From contig NZ_CP046908.1 of NCBI RefSeq assembly GCF_009789575.1, positions 248,001 to 312,000 on the forward strand: DNA of 64,000 bases. Direction: 5' to 3'. Positions within the stretch are counted from its first letter, which is position 1. Every line of letters starts with the position of its first letter. This document shows positions 1-7,447 of the stretch, piece by piece. A program made the translations under genes and the position numbers. This stretch comes from Stappia indica (GTDB lineage: Bacteria > Pseudomonadota > Alphaproteobacteria > Rhizobiales > Stappiaceae). Below the pieces are notes generated by a model, which searched no databases, was not told the origin of the DNA, and saw nothing but the letters and a program-made list of their open reading frames with translations.

Positions 1-242
1 GCCTCGTCGCCGTTCATCCAGACGAGCTCGGCCTCGACCTTGATGGCGCGCTTGGGAAACTCGAAGACGAACCGCTTGCTGAGCGCCGAGTGGCCCTTCA
101 TGCGTACGCGGCAGCCGGTGATGCTGAGATCCTCGACAAGGCAGGAGATCGACACGCCCCGGTCGACGATGATCGCCGGGATGGTGCAGGAGGCTCTCGG
201 GGCGGAGCGGATTTCCCCGCGCACAGTCGGCTTGTGGCGCAT
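1..242 (-). CDS. PilZ-like domain protein, C-terminal part beyond window
   Basis: Partial gene running off the left edge; about 80 residues are visible from an ATG at 242. An in-frame TGA lies two codons upstream (246-248), so the start is well bounded. The protein opens with a basic stretch and then shows the PilZ-type segment SITGCRVRMKG (about residues 41-51), followed by a strand pattern ending near ELVWMN. PilZ domains often bind cyclic-di-GMP, but the typical RxxxR motif is not obvious (RHKPTVRGE is a weak match at best), so ligand binding is uncertain. No clear Shine-Dalgarno sequence is visible before the ATG. Confidence 0.6.
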   Translation of the reverse strand, partial: MRHKPTVRGEIRSAPRASCTIPAIIVDRGVSISCLVEDLSITGCRVRMKGHSALSKRFVFEFPKRAIKVEAELVWMNGDE

Positions 243-480
243 GTGTCAACTCGCGGGCACGCCGGCGGCAATTTCCGGCAGTCGGGCAATTGTCTGACGA
301 TTGTTAGCTGCCCTTGTCTGAACGGGAGGTAAAGATCCTGCCTTTGCGCTGTCTGCGGCATCCGGCGGGCGCTTGCTTGCGTAAGGTCAGGCAGTGGCGG
401 TGTTCGCGGGCCAGATCCTGCGAGATCCGCCTGTCCCGCCTCCGCCGGCGCGGCGGAAGGCCAACCAGCCGGAGGCCGTC

Positions 481-933
481 ATGCCGCTTGCCGCCCTGCC
501 CCGCTTCACGCCGAACCTGTCGTTCCCGTCCTGGCTTTGCGCCGCGCTGCTTGCGCTTGGCGTCCTTGCCGCGCCGGCCCGCGCCGATGACGCCGCCTCC
601 CTGCGTGCCCTGGTCGAGGGCCAGATCGCCGCGATGCGCGCGGGCGATGCCACGGCGGCCTATGGCTATGCCGCCCCGGCGATCCGGCAGATGTTCCCCT
701 CGCCGGACCGGTTCATGCAGATGGTGAAGCGCGGATATGCCCCGGTCGTCGCGCCGCGCTCGGTGACGTTCGGCCGGTTGCGCGAGACCTCGCGCGGTCC
801 CGTGCAGGAGGTCTTCCTCACCGACAGCGGCGGCACCGACTGGCTGGCGCTCTACACGTTCGAGCAACAGGGCGACGGAAGCTGGAAGATCGCCGGCTGC
901 GTGCTGACCAAGAGCCCCGGCGCCTCGGCCTGA
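481..933 (+). CDS. DUF4864-type secreted protein
   Basis: A 150-residue protein with a Sec signal peptide: a hydrophobic stretch around residues 15-28 ends in APARA|DD, a typical signal peptidase site. The mature part (ADDAASLRALVEGQIAAM, then AAYGYAAPAIRQMFPSPDRF and a beta-rich end with WLALYTFEQQ) matches my memory of the DUF4864 family, an NTF2-like fold of unknown function common in alphaproteobacteria. I chose the ATG at 481 because GGAG lies 8-10 bases upstream and the signal peptide begins there; an in-frame ATG at 394 would add 29 residues without a signal-like start. It converges on tgt. Confidence 0.75.
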   Translation: MPLAALPRFTPNLSFPSWLCAALLALGVLAAPARADDAASLRALVEGQIAAMRAGDATAAYGYAAPAIRQMFPSPDRFMQMVKRGYAPVVAPRSVTFGRLRETSRGPVQEVFLTDSGGTDWLALYTFEQQGDGSWKIAGCVLTKSPGASA

Positions 934-950
934 GGCATCAGGTCGCCGAA

Positions 951-1050
951 GTCTAAATCCAACGGCGCCAGGTCGCCTCTCTGTTAGTCGAGCGGCGCCA
1001 AATCGCCTCTTTGCTAGTCCAGCGGCGCCAGGTCGCCTCTCTGTCAGTCG
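951..1050 (-). repeat. 30-bp tandem repeat copying the end of tgt, with a stop codon per unit
   Basis: Three units of exactly 30 bp (961-990, 991-1020, 1021-1050) sit directly downstream of tgt and resemble its last codons at 1047-1076. Read on the minus strand in the tgt frame each unit is stop-Gln-Arg-Gly-Asp-Leu-Ala-Pro-Leu-Asp, with the stops TGA (1044-1046), TAG (1014-1016) and TAA (984-986). All base differences between units are silent. A degenerate fourth stretch (951-960) begins LeuAsp without a stop. Confidence 0.9.
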
Positions 1051-2189
1051 AGCGGCGCCAGGTCGCCGCGGGCCCAATCCTCGCGCGTCTTCGCCCGGAA
1101 GTCCTCGAACCGGCCGTCCTCGATCGCCGCGCGCATCTCGCGCATCAATGTCTGGTAGTAGGCGAGATTGGTCCAGGTCAGCAGCATGGCGGCCAGCCCC
1201 TCGCCGGCCTTCACCAGATGGTGCAGATAGGCGCGCGAATAGTCCCGCGCCGCCGGGCAGTCCGAGGCCTCGTCCAGCGGGCGCGGATCGTCCGCATGGC
1301 GGGCGTTCTTCAGGTTCACCTTGCCGTAGCGCGTATAGGCGAGGCCATGGCGGCCGGCACGCGTCGGCATCACGCAGTCGAACTGGTCGATGCCGCGCGC
1401 AACGCTCTCCAGGATGTCTTCCGGCGTGCCGACGCCCATCAGGTAGCGCGGCTTGTCCACGGGCATTGCCGGCGTCGTCACCTCCAGCATCGCCAGCATC
1501 ACGTCCTGCGGCTCGCCGACCGCCAGCCCGCCGACGGAATAGCCCTCGAACGGCATCTCCCCCAGTGCCTGCGCCGAGGCAATCCGCAGGTCCGGCACGT
1601 CGCCGCCCTGCACGATGCCGTAGAGCGCCTGGCCGCGCCCCGGCCCGCCCATCGTCTCGAACTGCGCGCGCGAACGCTCGGCCCAGCGGAGCGACAGGCG
1701 CATGGCGCGCTCCACGTCCTCGCGCGGCGCCGGCAGCGCGATGCACTCGTCGAGCTGCATCTGGATGTCGGAGCCGAGCAGCTGCTGGATCTCGACCGAG
1801 CGCTCCGGCGTCATCACATGGCGCGAGCCGTCGATATGGCTCTGGAAGGTGACGCCATCCTCGGTCAGCTTGCGCAGCTGCGCCAGCGACATCACCTGGA
1901 AGCCGCCGGAATCGGTGAGGATCGTGTGCGGCCAGTTCATGAAGGTGTGCAGCCCGCCGAGCCGGGCGATGCGCTCGGCGCCCGGCCGCAGCATCAGGTG
2001 ATAGGTGTTGCCCAGCACCACGTCGGCGCCCAGCTCCCGCACCTGGTCAGGATACATCGCCTTCACGGTCGCCTGCGTCCCCACCGGCATGAAGGCCGGC
2101 GTTGCGACCCGCCCGTGCGGCGTGACGATCTCGCCGCGCCGGGCCATGCCGTCGGTCGCGAGAAGGCGGAAGGAAAAGGGCGCGGTCAT
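1044..2189 (-). CDS. tgt: queuine/preQ1 tRNA-guanine transglycosylase
   Basis: This 381-residue enzyme exchanges guanine-34 of GUN-anticodon tRNAs for preQ1, the first tRNA step in queuosine synthesis. Family motifs in order: [32 protein letters not shown] (catalytic Asp), [11 protein letters not shown], and [12 protein letters not shown] (nucleophile Asp). The C-terminal zinc site is eroded: the family CxCxxC appears as S309-D-C311-P-A-A314 and the later His position is Thr340, leaving one of four ligands. It overlaps queA by four bases (ATGA at 2186-2189), so the two are co-translated. The stop codon is followed by an in-frame repeat ladder (see separate entry). Confidence 0.95.
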   Translation of the reverse strand: MTAPFSFRLLATDGMARRGEIVTPHGRVATPAFMPVGTQATVKAMYPDQVRELGADVVLGNTYHLMLRPGAERIARLGGLHTFMNWPHTILTDSGGFQVMSLAQLRKLTEDGVTFQSHIDGSRHVMTPERSVEIQQLLGSDIQMQLDECIALPAPREDVERAMRLSLRWAERSRAQFETMGGPGRGQALYGIVQGGDVPDLRIASAQALGEMPFEGYSVGGLAVGEPQDVMLAMLEVTTPAMPVDKPRYLMGVGTPEDILESVARGIDQFDCVMPTRAGRHGLAYTRYGKVNLKNARHADDPRPLDEASDCPAARDYSRAYLHHLVKAGEGLAAMLLTWTNLAYYQTLMREMRAAIEDGRFEDFRAKTREDWARGDLAPLD

Positions 2190-3283
2190 GCAGGATCCTT
2201 GGGGAAGAGAAGCGAGCCATCGCCATAGGAATAGAAGCGATAGCCGGTCGCGATGGCATGGGCATAGGCCGCGCGCATCGTGTCGAGGCCCGACAGCGCC
2301 GACACCAGCATGAACAGGGTCGAGCGCGGCAGGTGGAAATTGGTCATCAACGCGTCGATGGCCCGGAACCGGTAGCCCGGCGTGATGAAGATCGAGGTCT
2401 CGCCGGCAAAGGGCGCCAGGCCCTCCTCGCCCTGCGCCGCGCTTTCCAGGATGCGCAGCGAGGTGGTGCCGATGGCGACGACCTTGTTGCCGCGCGCCCG
2501 CACGGCGCGCAGGGCGGCGACCGTCTCAGTGCTCACCTCGCCCCATTCGGCATGCATGCGGTGCTCGTCGGTGTCGTCCGCCTTGACGGGAAGGAACGTG
2601 CCCGCCCCCACATGCAGCGTCACCCGGTGCCGCTCGATGCCGCGCGCGTCCAGCGCCGCCAGCAACTCGTCGGTGAAGTGCAGCCCGGCGGTCGGCGCGG
2701 CGACGGCCCCGTCCTTTTCCGCAAAGATCGTCTGGTAGTCCTGCCGGTCCTGCTCGTCCTCGCCGCGCTTGGCCGCAATATACGGCGGCAGCGGGATATG
2801 GCCGACGGCGGCGATGGCCTCGTCCAGCATCGGGCCGGAGAGGTCGAAGGCGAGCAGCACTTCGCCCGTGTCGCGCTTTTCCGCGACCGTCGCGTCCAGC
2901 GTGCCCAGCAGGCAGGCCTTGCCTTCCCCCCCGGACTGCACGCCGAACTGCACGCGGTCGCCGACGACCAGCTTCTTGGCAGGGCGCACGAAGGCCCACC
3001 AGCGGTCCTCGCCTGCGCGCAGGTGCAGCGTCGCACCGATCCGCGCCACCGCCTCGCCGCGCGTGCGGGTGCCTTCCAGCTGCGCCGGGATCACCCGCGT
3101 GTCGTTGAAGACCAGCGCATCGCCCGGCTCCAGCAGCATGGGCAGGTCGCGCACGCCGCGATCGTCCAGCACCGGCTCGCCATTCGGGCGCACCACCAGC
3201 AGGCGCGCGGCATCGCGCGGTCGGGCCGGACGCAGCGCAATGCGCTCCGGCGGCAGCTCGAAGTCGAAATCGTCGACGCGCAT
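2186..3283 (-). CDS. queA: S-adenosylmethionine:tRNA ribosyltransferase-isomerase
   Basis: QueA transfers and isomerises the ribosyl group of SAM onto preQ1-tRNA to form epoxyqueuosine. The 365-residue product has the family start [16 protein letters not shown], the [11 protein letters not shown] segment, [24 protein letters not shown] and the C-terminal [16 protein letters not shown]. Length matches the family. The ATG at 3283 is the only start fitting the conserved N-terminus. It is the first gene of a two-gene operon with tgt. Confidence 0.97.
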   Translation of the reverse strand: MRVDDFDFELPPERIALRPARPRDAARLLVVRPNGEPVLDDRGVRDLPMLLEPGDALVFNDTRVIPAQLEGTRTRGEAVARIGATLHLRAGEDRWWAFVRPAKKLVVGDRVQFGVQSGGEGKACLLGTLDATVAEKRDTGEVLLAFDLSGPMLDEAIAAVGHIPLPPYIAAKRGEDEQDRQDYQTIFAEKDGAVAAPTAGLHFTDELLAALDARGIERHRVTLHVGAGTFLPVKADDTDEHRMHAEWGEVSTETVAALRAVRARGNKVVAIGTTSLRILESAAQGEEGLAPFAGETSIFITPGYRFRAIDALMTNFHLPRSTLFMLVSALSGLDTMRAAYAHAIATGYRFYSYGDGSLLFPKDPA

Positions 3284-3636
3284 GGCCTTGCAAAAACCCG
3301 GTGAAAGATGGCGTTGGTACAGGGTTTCGGCTCATATCCCTCCCCTGCCGCGCGGTCAACCGCGCGCCCTCTCCACCCGGCCTGGGCAGCGCTTTTCCCT
3401 TCGGGAACCGGACGGCGTCCGGCGCGTTCTGCAGGGGACCCGGATTCGGAGCGCCCTTGCGACAATGCGGATGCGGGCGCAACTATTTTGCGATGCACAA
3501 TCTGCATGGCTGCCGTGCACAATCTGCGCTTTTTTTCGGGGGGTGAAAAAAGTATCTCTTGGTCATCGGATCGGAGCGCTGACGCGGGATGACCCAAGCA
3601 GCCAACTCCCGCACAGATCGTGCATATGAGGATGCC
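3284..3636. other. Non-coding region upstream of queA and the first DUF1127 gene
   Basis: Divergent intergenic stretch. It contains a spaced direct repeat TGCACAATCTGC at 3494-3505 and 3516-3527 and a T/G-rich stretch at 3529-3540. I see no convincing promoter boxes or tRNA. An in-frame ATG at 3589 could extend the first DUF1127 protein by 16 residues. Confidence 0.6.
3494..3527. promoter_or_regulatory. Two direct repeats TGCACAATCTGC, 22 bp apart
   Basis: Identical 12-base copies at 3494-3505 and 3516-3527 repeat every 22 bp, close to two helical turns, as expected for a protein binding twice on one face of DNA. They lie about 110-140 bp upstream of the DUF1127/cuckoo-RNA island and about 210 bp upstream of queA. 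The binding protein is unknown. Confidence 0.4.
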
Positions 3637-3786
3637 ATGTTCGACTCTCTCGCCCGCAAGTACCGCAGCTGGCGTACGTACCAGACCACCGTTTCCGAGC
3701 TGTCGCGGCTCTCGACCCGCGAGCTCAACGATCTCGGCATCGCCCGCGGCGACATTCGCTTCGTCGCCCGTCGCGCCAGCCGTTAA
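3637..3786 (+). CDS. DUF1127 small protein, copy 1
   Basis: A 49-residue protein, almost entirely one DUF1127 domain: LARKYRSWRTYQTTVSEL then LSRLSTRELNDLGIARGDI and a basic tail ARRASR. These tiny arginine-rich proteins are widespread in alphaproteobacteria; in Rhodobacter the homologue CcaF1 has been described as RNA-binding and is co-transcribed with CcsR small RNAs. I chose the ATG at 3637 (GAGG at 3628-3631) because both paralogues start at the equivalent residue; an ATG at 3589 would give 65 residues. Three anti-Shine-Dalgarno hairpins follow its stop codon. Confidence 0.85.
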   Translation: MFDSLARKYRSWRTYQTTVSELSRLSTRELNDLGIARGDIRFVARRASR

Positions 3787-3795
3787 CAGTTCACG

Positions 3796-3922
3796 TTCAA
3801 GGAGATAGACCTCCTCCCCTGTCTCCTGACGTGTTGCCGACGGGATATCCTCCTCCCAATCCCGTTCGGACATTGCGACGCCCGCCGGTACCTCCTCCCA
3901 CCGGCGGGCGTTCGCATTTTTT
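3796..3922 (+). ncRNA. Cuckoo/CcsR-like small RNA array 1 (three hairpins)
   Basis: Three hairpins each present the anti-Shine-Dalgarno sequence CCTCCTCCC in the loop. Hairpin 1: stem 3800-3807 with 3820-3827, motif 3810-3818. Hairpin 2: stem ACGGGAT/ATCCCGT at 3840-3846 and 3859-3865, motif 3849-3857. Hairpin 3: 11-bp stem at 3879-3889 and 3900-3910, motif 3891-3899, followed by a T-run that makes it a terminator. Location behind a DUF1127 gene matches the cuckoo/CcsR family known from Rhizobiales and Rhodobacter, where the RNAs are processed from the DUF1127 message. Confidence 0.85.
3879..3922 (+). terminator. Rho-independent terminator of DUF1127 copy 1/array 1
   Basis: Stem CGCCCGCCGGT/ACCGGCGGGCG (3879-3889, 3900-3910) followed by TTTTTT at 3917-3922. 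The loop carries the third CCTCCTCCC motif, so the terminator hairpin is itself a functional element of the RNA. Confidence 0.8.
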
Positions 3923-4103
3923 GCGTGCATGCCGCAAGGCCGGGCGACCCCGGCGAAAGCCGCAAGGCGGGCATGCGAAAATAGCGCCTCACAAACGGCG
4001 CGAAGCACTCCATATGAGTGCCACCGAACGATGACGCAGCGCAGCATAGCGTGCGAAGAGCGGCCGCTTCGGGAGCAATAAGAAGAACATCACGGAGTTG
4101 GAA

Positions 4104-4256
4104 ATGTTCACGACCCTCGCTCGCAAGTACCGCAACTGGCGTGCCTACAACAGCACCGTCACCGAGCTTTCTCGCCTGACCCCGCGCGAGCTTGACGATC
4201 TCGGCATCTCGCGTGGCGAGATCCCGGCCGTCGCTCGCCGTGCGGTGATCGGCTAA
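4104..4256 (+). CDS. DUF1127 small protein, copy 2
   Basis: A 50-residue DUF1127 protein with ATG at 4104 and GGAG at 4094-4097. Sequence features are LARKYRNWRAYNSTVTEL, LSRLTPRELDDLGISRGEI and a basic tail ARRAVIG, closely matching copy 1, so the two are likely duplicates. The second hairpin array begins 14 bases after its stop codon. No terminator follows that array, so transcription could run on towards copy 3. Confidence 0.88.
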   Translation: MFTTLARKYRNWRAYNSTVTELSRLTPRELDDLGISRGEIPAVARRAVIG

Positions 4257-4269
4257 CCAATCACGGACC

Positions 4270-4383
4270 GGGGCGCGACCCTCCTCCCACGCGCCCCAGA
4301 TCGTGCACCGACGGGTCTTCTCCTCCCGGACCCGTCAGGCAAAAGCGCCGCCCGCCGGTTTCCTCCTCCCGACCGGCGGGCGG
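4270..4383 (+). ncRNA. Cuckoo/CcsR-like small RNA array 2 (three hairpins)
   Basis: Three hairpins: stem GGGGCGCG/CGCGCCCC (4270-4277, 4290-4297) with motif CCTCCTCCC at 4280-4288; stem ACGGGTC/GACCCGT (4311-4317, 4329-4335) with a variant motif TCTCCTCCC at 4319-4327; and a 12-bp stem (4348-4359, 4372-4383) with the motif at 4362-4370. Stem sequences differ from array 1 while pairing and loop motif are kept, which supports a structured RNA. Unlike arrays 1 and 3 there is no T-run after hairpin 3. Confidence 0.83.
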
Positions 4384-4556
4384 ACGCGGCCCCCGCAAGA
4401 CGGGGACCGACAGGGAGCGGGCCGGCGACAGCCGCCACACAGGAACACCACATCGCCGGGCAGAGGCACCAACGGACCAGCGCAAGAACGCGCGGCGTCC
4501 GGCAGGCAGCCCGTCCGGTTCGACCACCCCCGGTTTCGCACTCAAGGACAACGACC

Positions 4557-4706
4557 ATGATCAACACGCTCATCCGCAAGTACAATTCCTGGCAGCAGTA
4601 CCGTCGCACCTATGACGAGCTGTCCCGCCTCTCCAATCGCGAGCTCAGCGACCTGGGCATCGGCCGCGGCGATATCGACTACATCGCCCGCAGCAACCAT
4701 CGCTAA
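4557..4706 (+). CDS. DUF1127 small protein, copy 3
   Basis: A 49-residue DUF1127 protein: IRKYNSWQQYRRTYDEL, LSRLSNRELSDLGIGRGDI, tail ARSNHR. The ATG at 4557 is preceded by AAGGA at 4544-4548. More divergent than copies 1 and 2. A strong terminator follows at 4741-4770 rather than a hairpin array directly; the third array stands about 190 bp further on with its own possible promoter. Confidence 0.87.
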   Translation: MINTLIRKYNSWQQYRRTYDELSRLSNRELSDLGIGRGDIDYIARSNHR

Positions 4707-4740
4707 GCGCTCGCTCCGCCTCGCGGGGGCACCGCAGCCG

Positions 4741-4770
4741 AAAACGCCGTCCCATTCGGGGCGGCGTTTT
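4741..4770 (+). terminator. Rho-independent terminator after DUF1127 copy 3
   Basis: A 13-bp stem AAAACGCCGTCCC/GGGGCGGCGTTTT with loop ATTC; the stem ends in TTTT. The A-run on the left side makes it potentially bidirectional. Confidence 0.85.
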
Positions 4771-4852
4771 CATTTAAGTCGCTGAAATACCTGATCTTTC
4801 AAATTTTTATGCTGCTCTGCACAAAAAGCGGGGCTGATATGCAAGATCGTCT

Positions 4853-4881
4853 CTTTAAATAGACGCGGGACTCGCCCATAT
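4853..4881 (+). promoter_or_regulatory. Possible heat-shock (RpoH-type) promoter for array 3
   Basis: CTTTAA at 4853-4858, a 17-bp spacer, then CCATAT at 4876-4881, resembling the -35 and -10 elements of alphaproteobacterial RpoH promoters (CTTGAA and CCATNT). It would start transcription near 4888, just before hairpin 1 of array 3. Known CcsR RNAs of Rhodobacter are RpoH-driven. The -35 match is imperfect. Confidence 0.35.
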
Positions 4882-4891
4882 CAGGGGCAAC

Positions 4892-5012
4892 GGAGCCAAG
4901 CGATCCTCCTCCCACGCTTCGCTCCCGTTCAGGCCGGTGTTCCTCCTCCCTCACCGGCCCTCCAAAACGACGCCCACCGGATCCTCCTCCCACCGGTGGG
5001 CGTTCGTTTTTG
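4892..5012 (+). ncRNA. Free-standing cuckoo/CcsR-like small RNA array 3 (three hairpins)
   Basis: Hairpin 1: GGAGC/GCTCC plus AAGCG/CGCTT (4892-4902, 4915-4925), motif CCTCCTCCC at 4905-4913. Hairpin 2: GGCCGGTG/CACCGGCC (4932-4939, 4952-4959), motif 4942-4950. Hairpin 3: CGCCCACCGG/CCGGTGGGCG (4971-4980, 4992-5001 region), motif 4983-4991, with a T-run at 5007-5012. No DUF1127 gene immediately precedes it; it is separated from copy 3 by a terminator, so it looks like an independent small-RNA gene. Confidence 0.82.
4965..5012 (+). terminator. Rho-independent terminator of array 3
   Basis: Hairpin 3 of the array, extended by AAAACG (4964-4969) pairing with CGTTTT (5005-5010), ends in TTTTTT at 5007-5012. 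It can act in both directions. Confidence 0.75.
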
Positions 5013-5200
5013 GACCTGGCCCTTTCCCCCGACATCTCTTCGCATGCACTGCCGCTCCGGCGCGAGCTCCCTTGCGCGGACCTCTCCCTGCGTCTTCCCG
5101 GGCAAGGCGAAGCCGGAGGTCCGGGGTGACCTCGGTGGGGATGCGAGATTGTGCCTTTCGCGCGGACGCTGTCGTGGGCGCAGACCAGCCACCCTCCCAG

Positions 5201-5255
5201 GACGTCATCCCGGCCAAGCGCAGCGCAGAGCCGGGATCCATTGGCAACCCCGGCA
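5201..5255 (+). repeat. 55-bp dispersed repeat, copy 1
   Basis: Begins GACGTCATCCCGGCC and ends CAACCCCGGCA; identical over 55 bp to 5678-5732. It contains an imperfect inverted repeat (CCCGG...CCGGG). Confidence 0.85.
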
Positions 5256-5400
5256 GTCGCGGACTTTCAAAGCGCCAGCCTCCCTCTCTGTTCGTCATCA
5301 ACTCAGATCGTTGAGGTGGTCTCTCAGTCCGGCAGTGAAGACGACGACGATCTTTCGCAACTCGGCGAGGAAAGCACGTCGTCCGCCTCACCCAAAGGCT

Positions 5401-5450
5401 GTCGTCCCGGTTTCGGCGAAGCCGAAGACCGGGAACCAGTACCCCCGAAC
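5401..5450 (+). repeat. Dispersed repeat of the GTCGTCCCGGTTTCGGC family, copy 1
   Basis: About 50 bp nearly identical to 9543-9592; the core TTTCGGCGAAGCCGAAG is a stem-loop (TTCGGC/GCCGAA). The loop base differs between copies while the stem is kept. Confidence 0.8.
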
Positions 5451-5518
5451 GGTTCGGGCGAGGCCTCAGCGCTGCCGCAGGAACGCCGGTGGTGGCTAGC
5501 TTCGCGCTGCCATCAGCC

Positions 5519-5560
5519 CCGGCGGATACTGGACGCCTGCCTGCGCAGGCGTGACAGCGG
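5519..5560 (+). repeat. Dispersed hairpin repeat GGCGGATACTGGA family, copy 1
   Basis: Matches 9658-9699. The stem ACGCCTGC/GCAGGCGT here is ATGCCTGC/GCAGGCAT in the second copy, a compensating pair change that argues for a selected hairpin. Confidence 0.8.
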
Positions 5561-5677
5561 AGGGTGGAACGAGTGCCGCCCGCCTCACGTCCGCTCTGGA
5601 AACCAATAGACCCCGGATCTCGCTCCGCTCGTCCGGGGCGACGACAGAGGGTGGGGCGAGGCCGTGCCTCCTACTCG

Positions 5678-5732
5678 GACGTCATCCCGGCCAAGCGCAG
5701 CGCAGAGCCGGGATCCATTGGCAACCCCGGCA
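5678..5732 (+). repeat. 55-bp dispersed repeat, copy 2
   Basis: Identical over 55 bp to 5201-5255, in the same orientation, 477 bp further on; sequence on both sides diverges. Confidence 0.85.
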
Positions 5733-5903
5733 ATCGCCAGCGTTCGCGGGGCCAGCCACCCTCTCCGCCCGTCTTCCCGGCCGCTACGGTGACGGGCGAC
5801 TTTGCGCAGGACTCGCTTTCGTCTTCCCGGGCGAGCATCGCACGCCCCGGGATGACGAAGAGAGGATTGCGTACAGAAGAGGACAAACGCAACGGGCGCG
5901 CCC

Positions 5904-7265
5904 CTACGCGCCTGTCTTCTCGGCCTTGGCGCGGGCGAAGCGCGCCTTCAGCTGCGCGCCGCGCCCTTCCTTCACCACCTGCCGCGCCCGGCCCAGCGAC
6001 AACGCATCGGCCGGCACGTTCTCGGTGACGACGCCGCCGGCCGCCAGATACGCCCCGTCGCCGATGGTGACCGGCGCCACCAGGGTCGAGTTCGACCCGA
6101 CGAACGCGCCCGCGCCGATATCCGTGTGGTGCTTCAGGAAGCCGTCATAGTTGCAGGTGATGGTGCCGGCGCCGATATTGGCGCCCGCCCCCACCCGCGC
6201 ATCGCCGATATAGGTGAGGTGGTTGACCTTGGCCCCGGTCTCGACCCGGGCATTCTTGATCTCCACGAAATTGCCGATATGCGCGCCGGCGCCGATCTCC
6301 GCGCCGGGCCGCAGCCGCGCGTAAGGCCCGAGCGTTGCGCCCTCCGCGACCCGCGCGTCCTCCAGATGCGAGAAGGCGCGGATCGTCACCCCGTCGCCGA
6401 CCTCGACGCCGGGACCGAACACCACGTTCGGCTCCACCACCACGTCGCGGCCGAGCCGCGTGTCATGGGAAAAATGCACGGTCTCCGGTGCCACCAGCGT
6501 CGCGCCGCCCTCCATCGCGGCGATCCGCGCCTGGCGCTGGTAGTCGGCCTCCACCCGGGCCAGTTGCACCCGCGTGTTGATGCCCTGCACCTCCCACTCG
6601 TCGGCCCGCTCGGTGACGACCGAAAGACCCAGCTCGGCGGCGATTTCCACCGCGTCGGTCAGGTAGTATTCGCCCTTGGCATTGGCATTGCCGATCCGCT
6701 GGACGATCCCGGCAAAGCGCGTGCCGCGAAAGCCCATGATGCCGGAATTGCAGAAGCGCACGGCCCGCTCGGCCTCGCTCGCGTCCCGTTCCTCGCGGAT
6801 CGCCAGCAGCCGGTCGCCCTCCGTCAGCAACCGGCCGTAGCCGGTCGGATCCTGCGCCTCGAAACCGAGCACCACCACGTCGGCGCCCTCGTCCAGCCTT
6901 GCGCAGACCCGCGCCAGCGTTTGCGGCGAGACCAGCGGCGTGTCGCCGAACAGCACCAGCACCTGGTCGGGCAGATCGCGCCAGGCGGGCTCGGCGGCGC
7001 GCGCCGCGTGGGCGGTGCCCAGCCGGTCCTGCTGCACATGGCACTGCGCGTCAGGTGCCCGGCGTGCCACCTCGGCGACCAGCTCCGGCATGTCGGGCCC
7101 CACCACCACGGACACCCGGCCGATCCCGGCCGCATCGACCGCCTTCAGCACATGGCCGACCAGCGACAGCCCGGCGACCTGGTGCATCACCTTGGGCCGG
7201 TCGGACTTCATCCTTGTGCCGAGGCCGGCGGCCAGGACGATGGCAAGGCGGGACGTGGACGGCAT
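5904..7265 (-). CDS. glmU: Bifunctional GlcNAc-1-P uridyltransferase / GlcN-1-P acetyltransferase
   Basis: Makes UDP-N-acetylglucosamine for peptidoglycan and lipopolysaccharide in the cytoplasm. The 453-residue protein has the nucleotidyltransferase signature LAAGLGTRMKSDRPKVM near the N-terminus, QDRLGTAHAA, GDTPLVS and YYLTDAVEIAA in the first domain (about 1-230), and a left-handed beta-helix acetyltransferase domain with hexapeptide repeats (from about residue 250; GPYARLRPGAEIGAGAHIG, HLTYIGDARVGAGANIGAG with the catalytic-His region, NYDGFLKHHTDIG). Length is normal. glmS is not adjacent, unlike in many relatives. Confidence 0.97.
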   Translation of the reverse strand: MPSTSRLAIVLAAGLGTRMKSDRPKVMHQVAGLSLVGHVLKAVDAAGIGRVSVVVGPDMPELVAEVARRAPDAQCHVQQDRLGTAHAARAAEPAWRDLPDQVLVLFGDTPLVSPQTLARVCARLDEGADVVVLGFEAQDPTGYGRLLTEGDRLLAIREERDASEAERAVRFCNSGIMGFRGTRFAGIVQRIGNANAKGEYYLTDAVEIAAELGLSVVTERADEWEVQGINTRVQLARVEADYQRQARIAAMEGGATLVAPETVHFSHDTRLGRDVVVEPNVVFGPGVEVGDGVTIRAFSHLEDARVAEGATLGPYARLRPGAEIGAGAHIGNFVEIKNARVETGAKVNHLTYIGDARVGAGANIGAGTITCNYDGFLKHHTDIGAGAFVGSNSTLVAPVTIGDGAYLAAGGVVTENVPADALSLGRARQVVKEGRGAQLKARFARAKAEKTGA

Positions 7266-7447
7266 TGCAAACCTCTCGCATGAGTTCCGGCGGGCCAGTC
7301 ATCGGAATCCGGCGCCCGTCCGTCAAGTCGTTGCACCGGCCTGCCCGGCACTTTGTCGCAGGAAACACGAGAACGGATGTTGGCGAAAGCCGGCGCGGAC
7401 GGATATTCAGGTATCCGAATAGGTTTTCACACTCGGGCGGGCGGAAC

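Larger units (their letters stand above)
5013..5903. other. 890-bp non-coding, repeat-rich region
   Basis: No gene with coding character is visible. The stretch is a patchwork of intergenic repeat fragments containing CCGGGATGACG- or GTCATCCCGG-type cores, typical of dispersed repeats in Rhizobiales. It holds two copies of a 55-bp element and members of two families also present near 9543 and 9658 (see separate entries). It separates the small-RNA island from the 3' end of glmU. Confidence 0.75.

Noticed and set aside
304-1746. A 480-codon minus-strand frame across the DUF4864 gene and tgt.
   Set aside because: Shifted relative to tgt, Arg/Gly/Ala-rich, crosses two supported genes.
5013-5903. 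Several open frames of 70-200 codons in the repeat region.
   Set aside because: They run through dispersed repeats in different frames, have no ribosome-binding sites and no recognisable domains.
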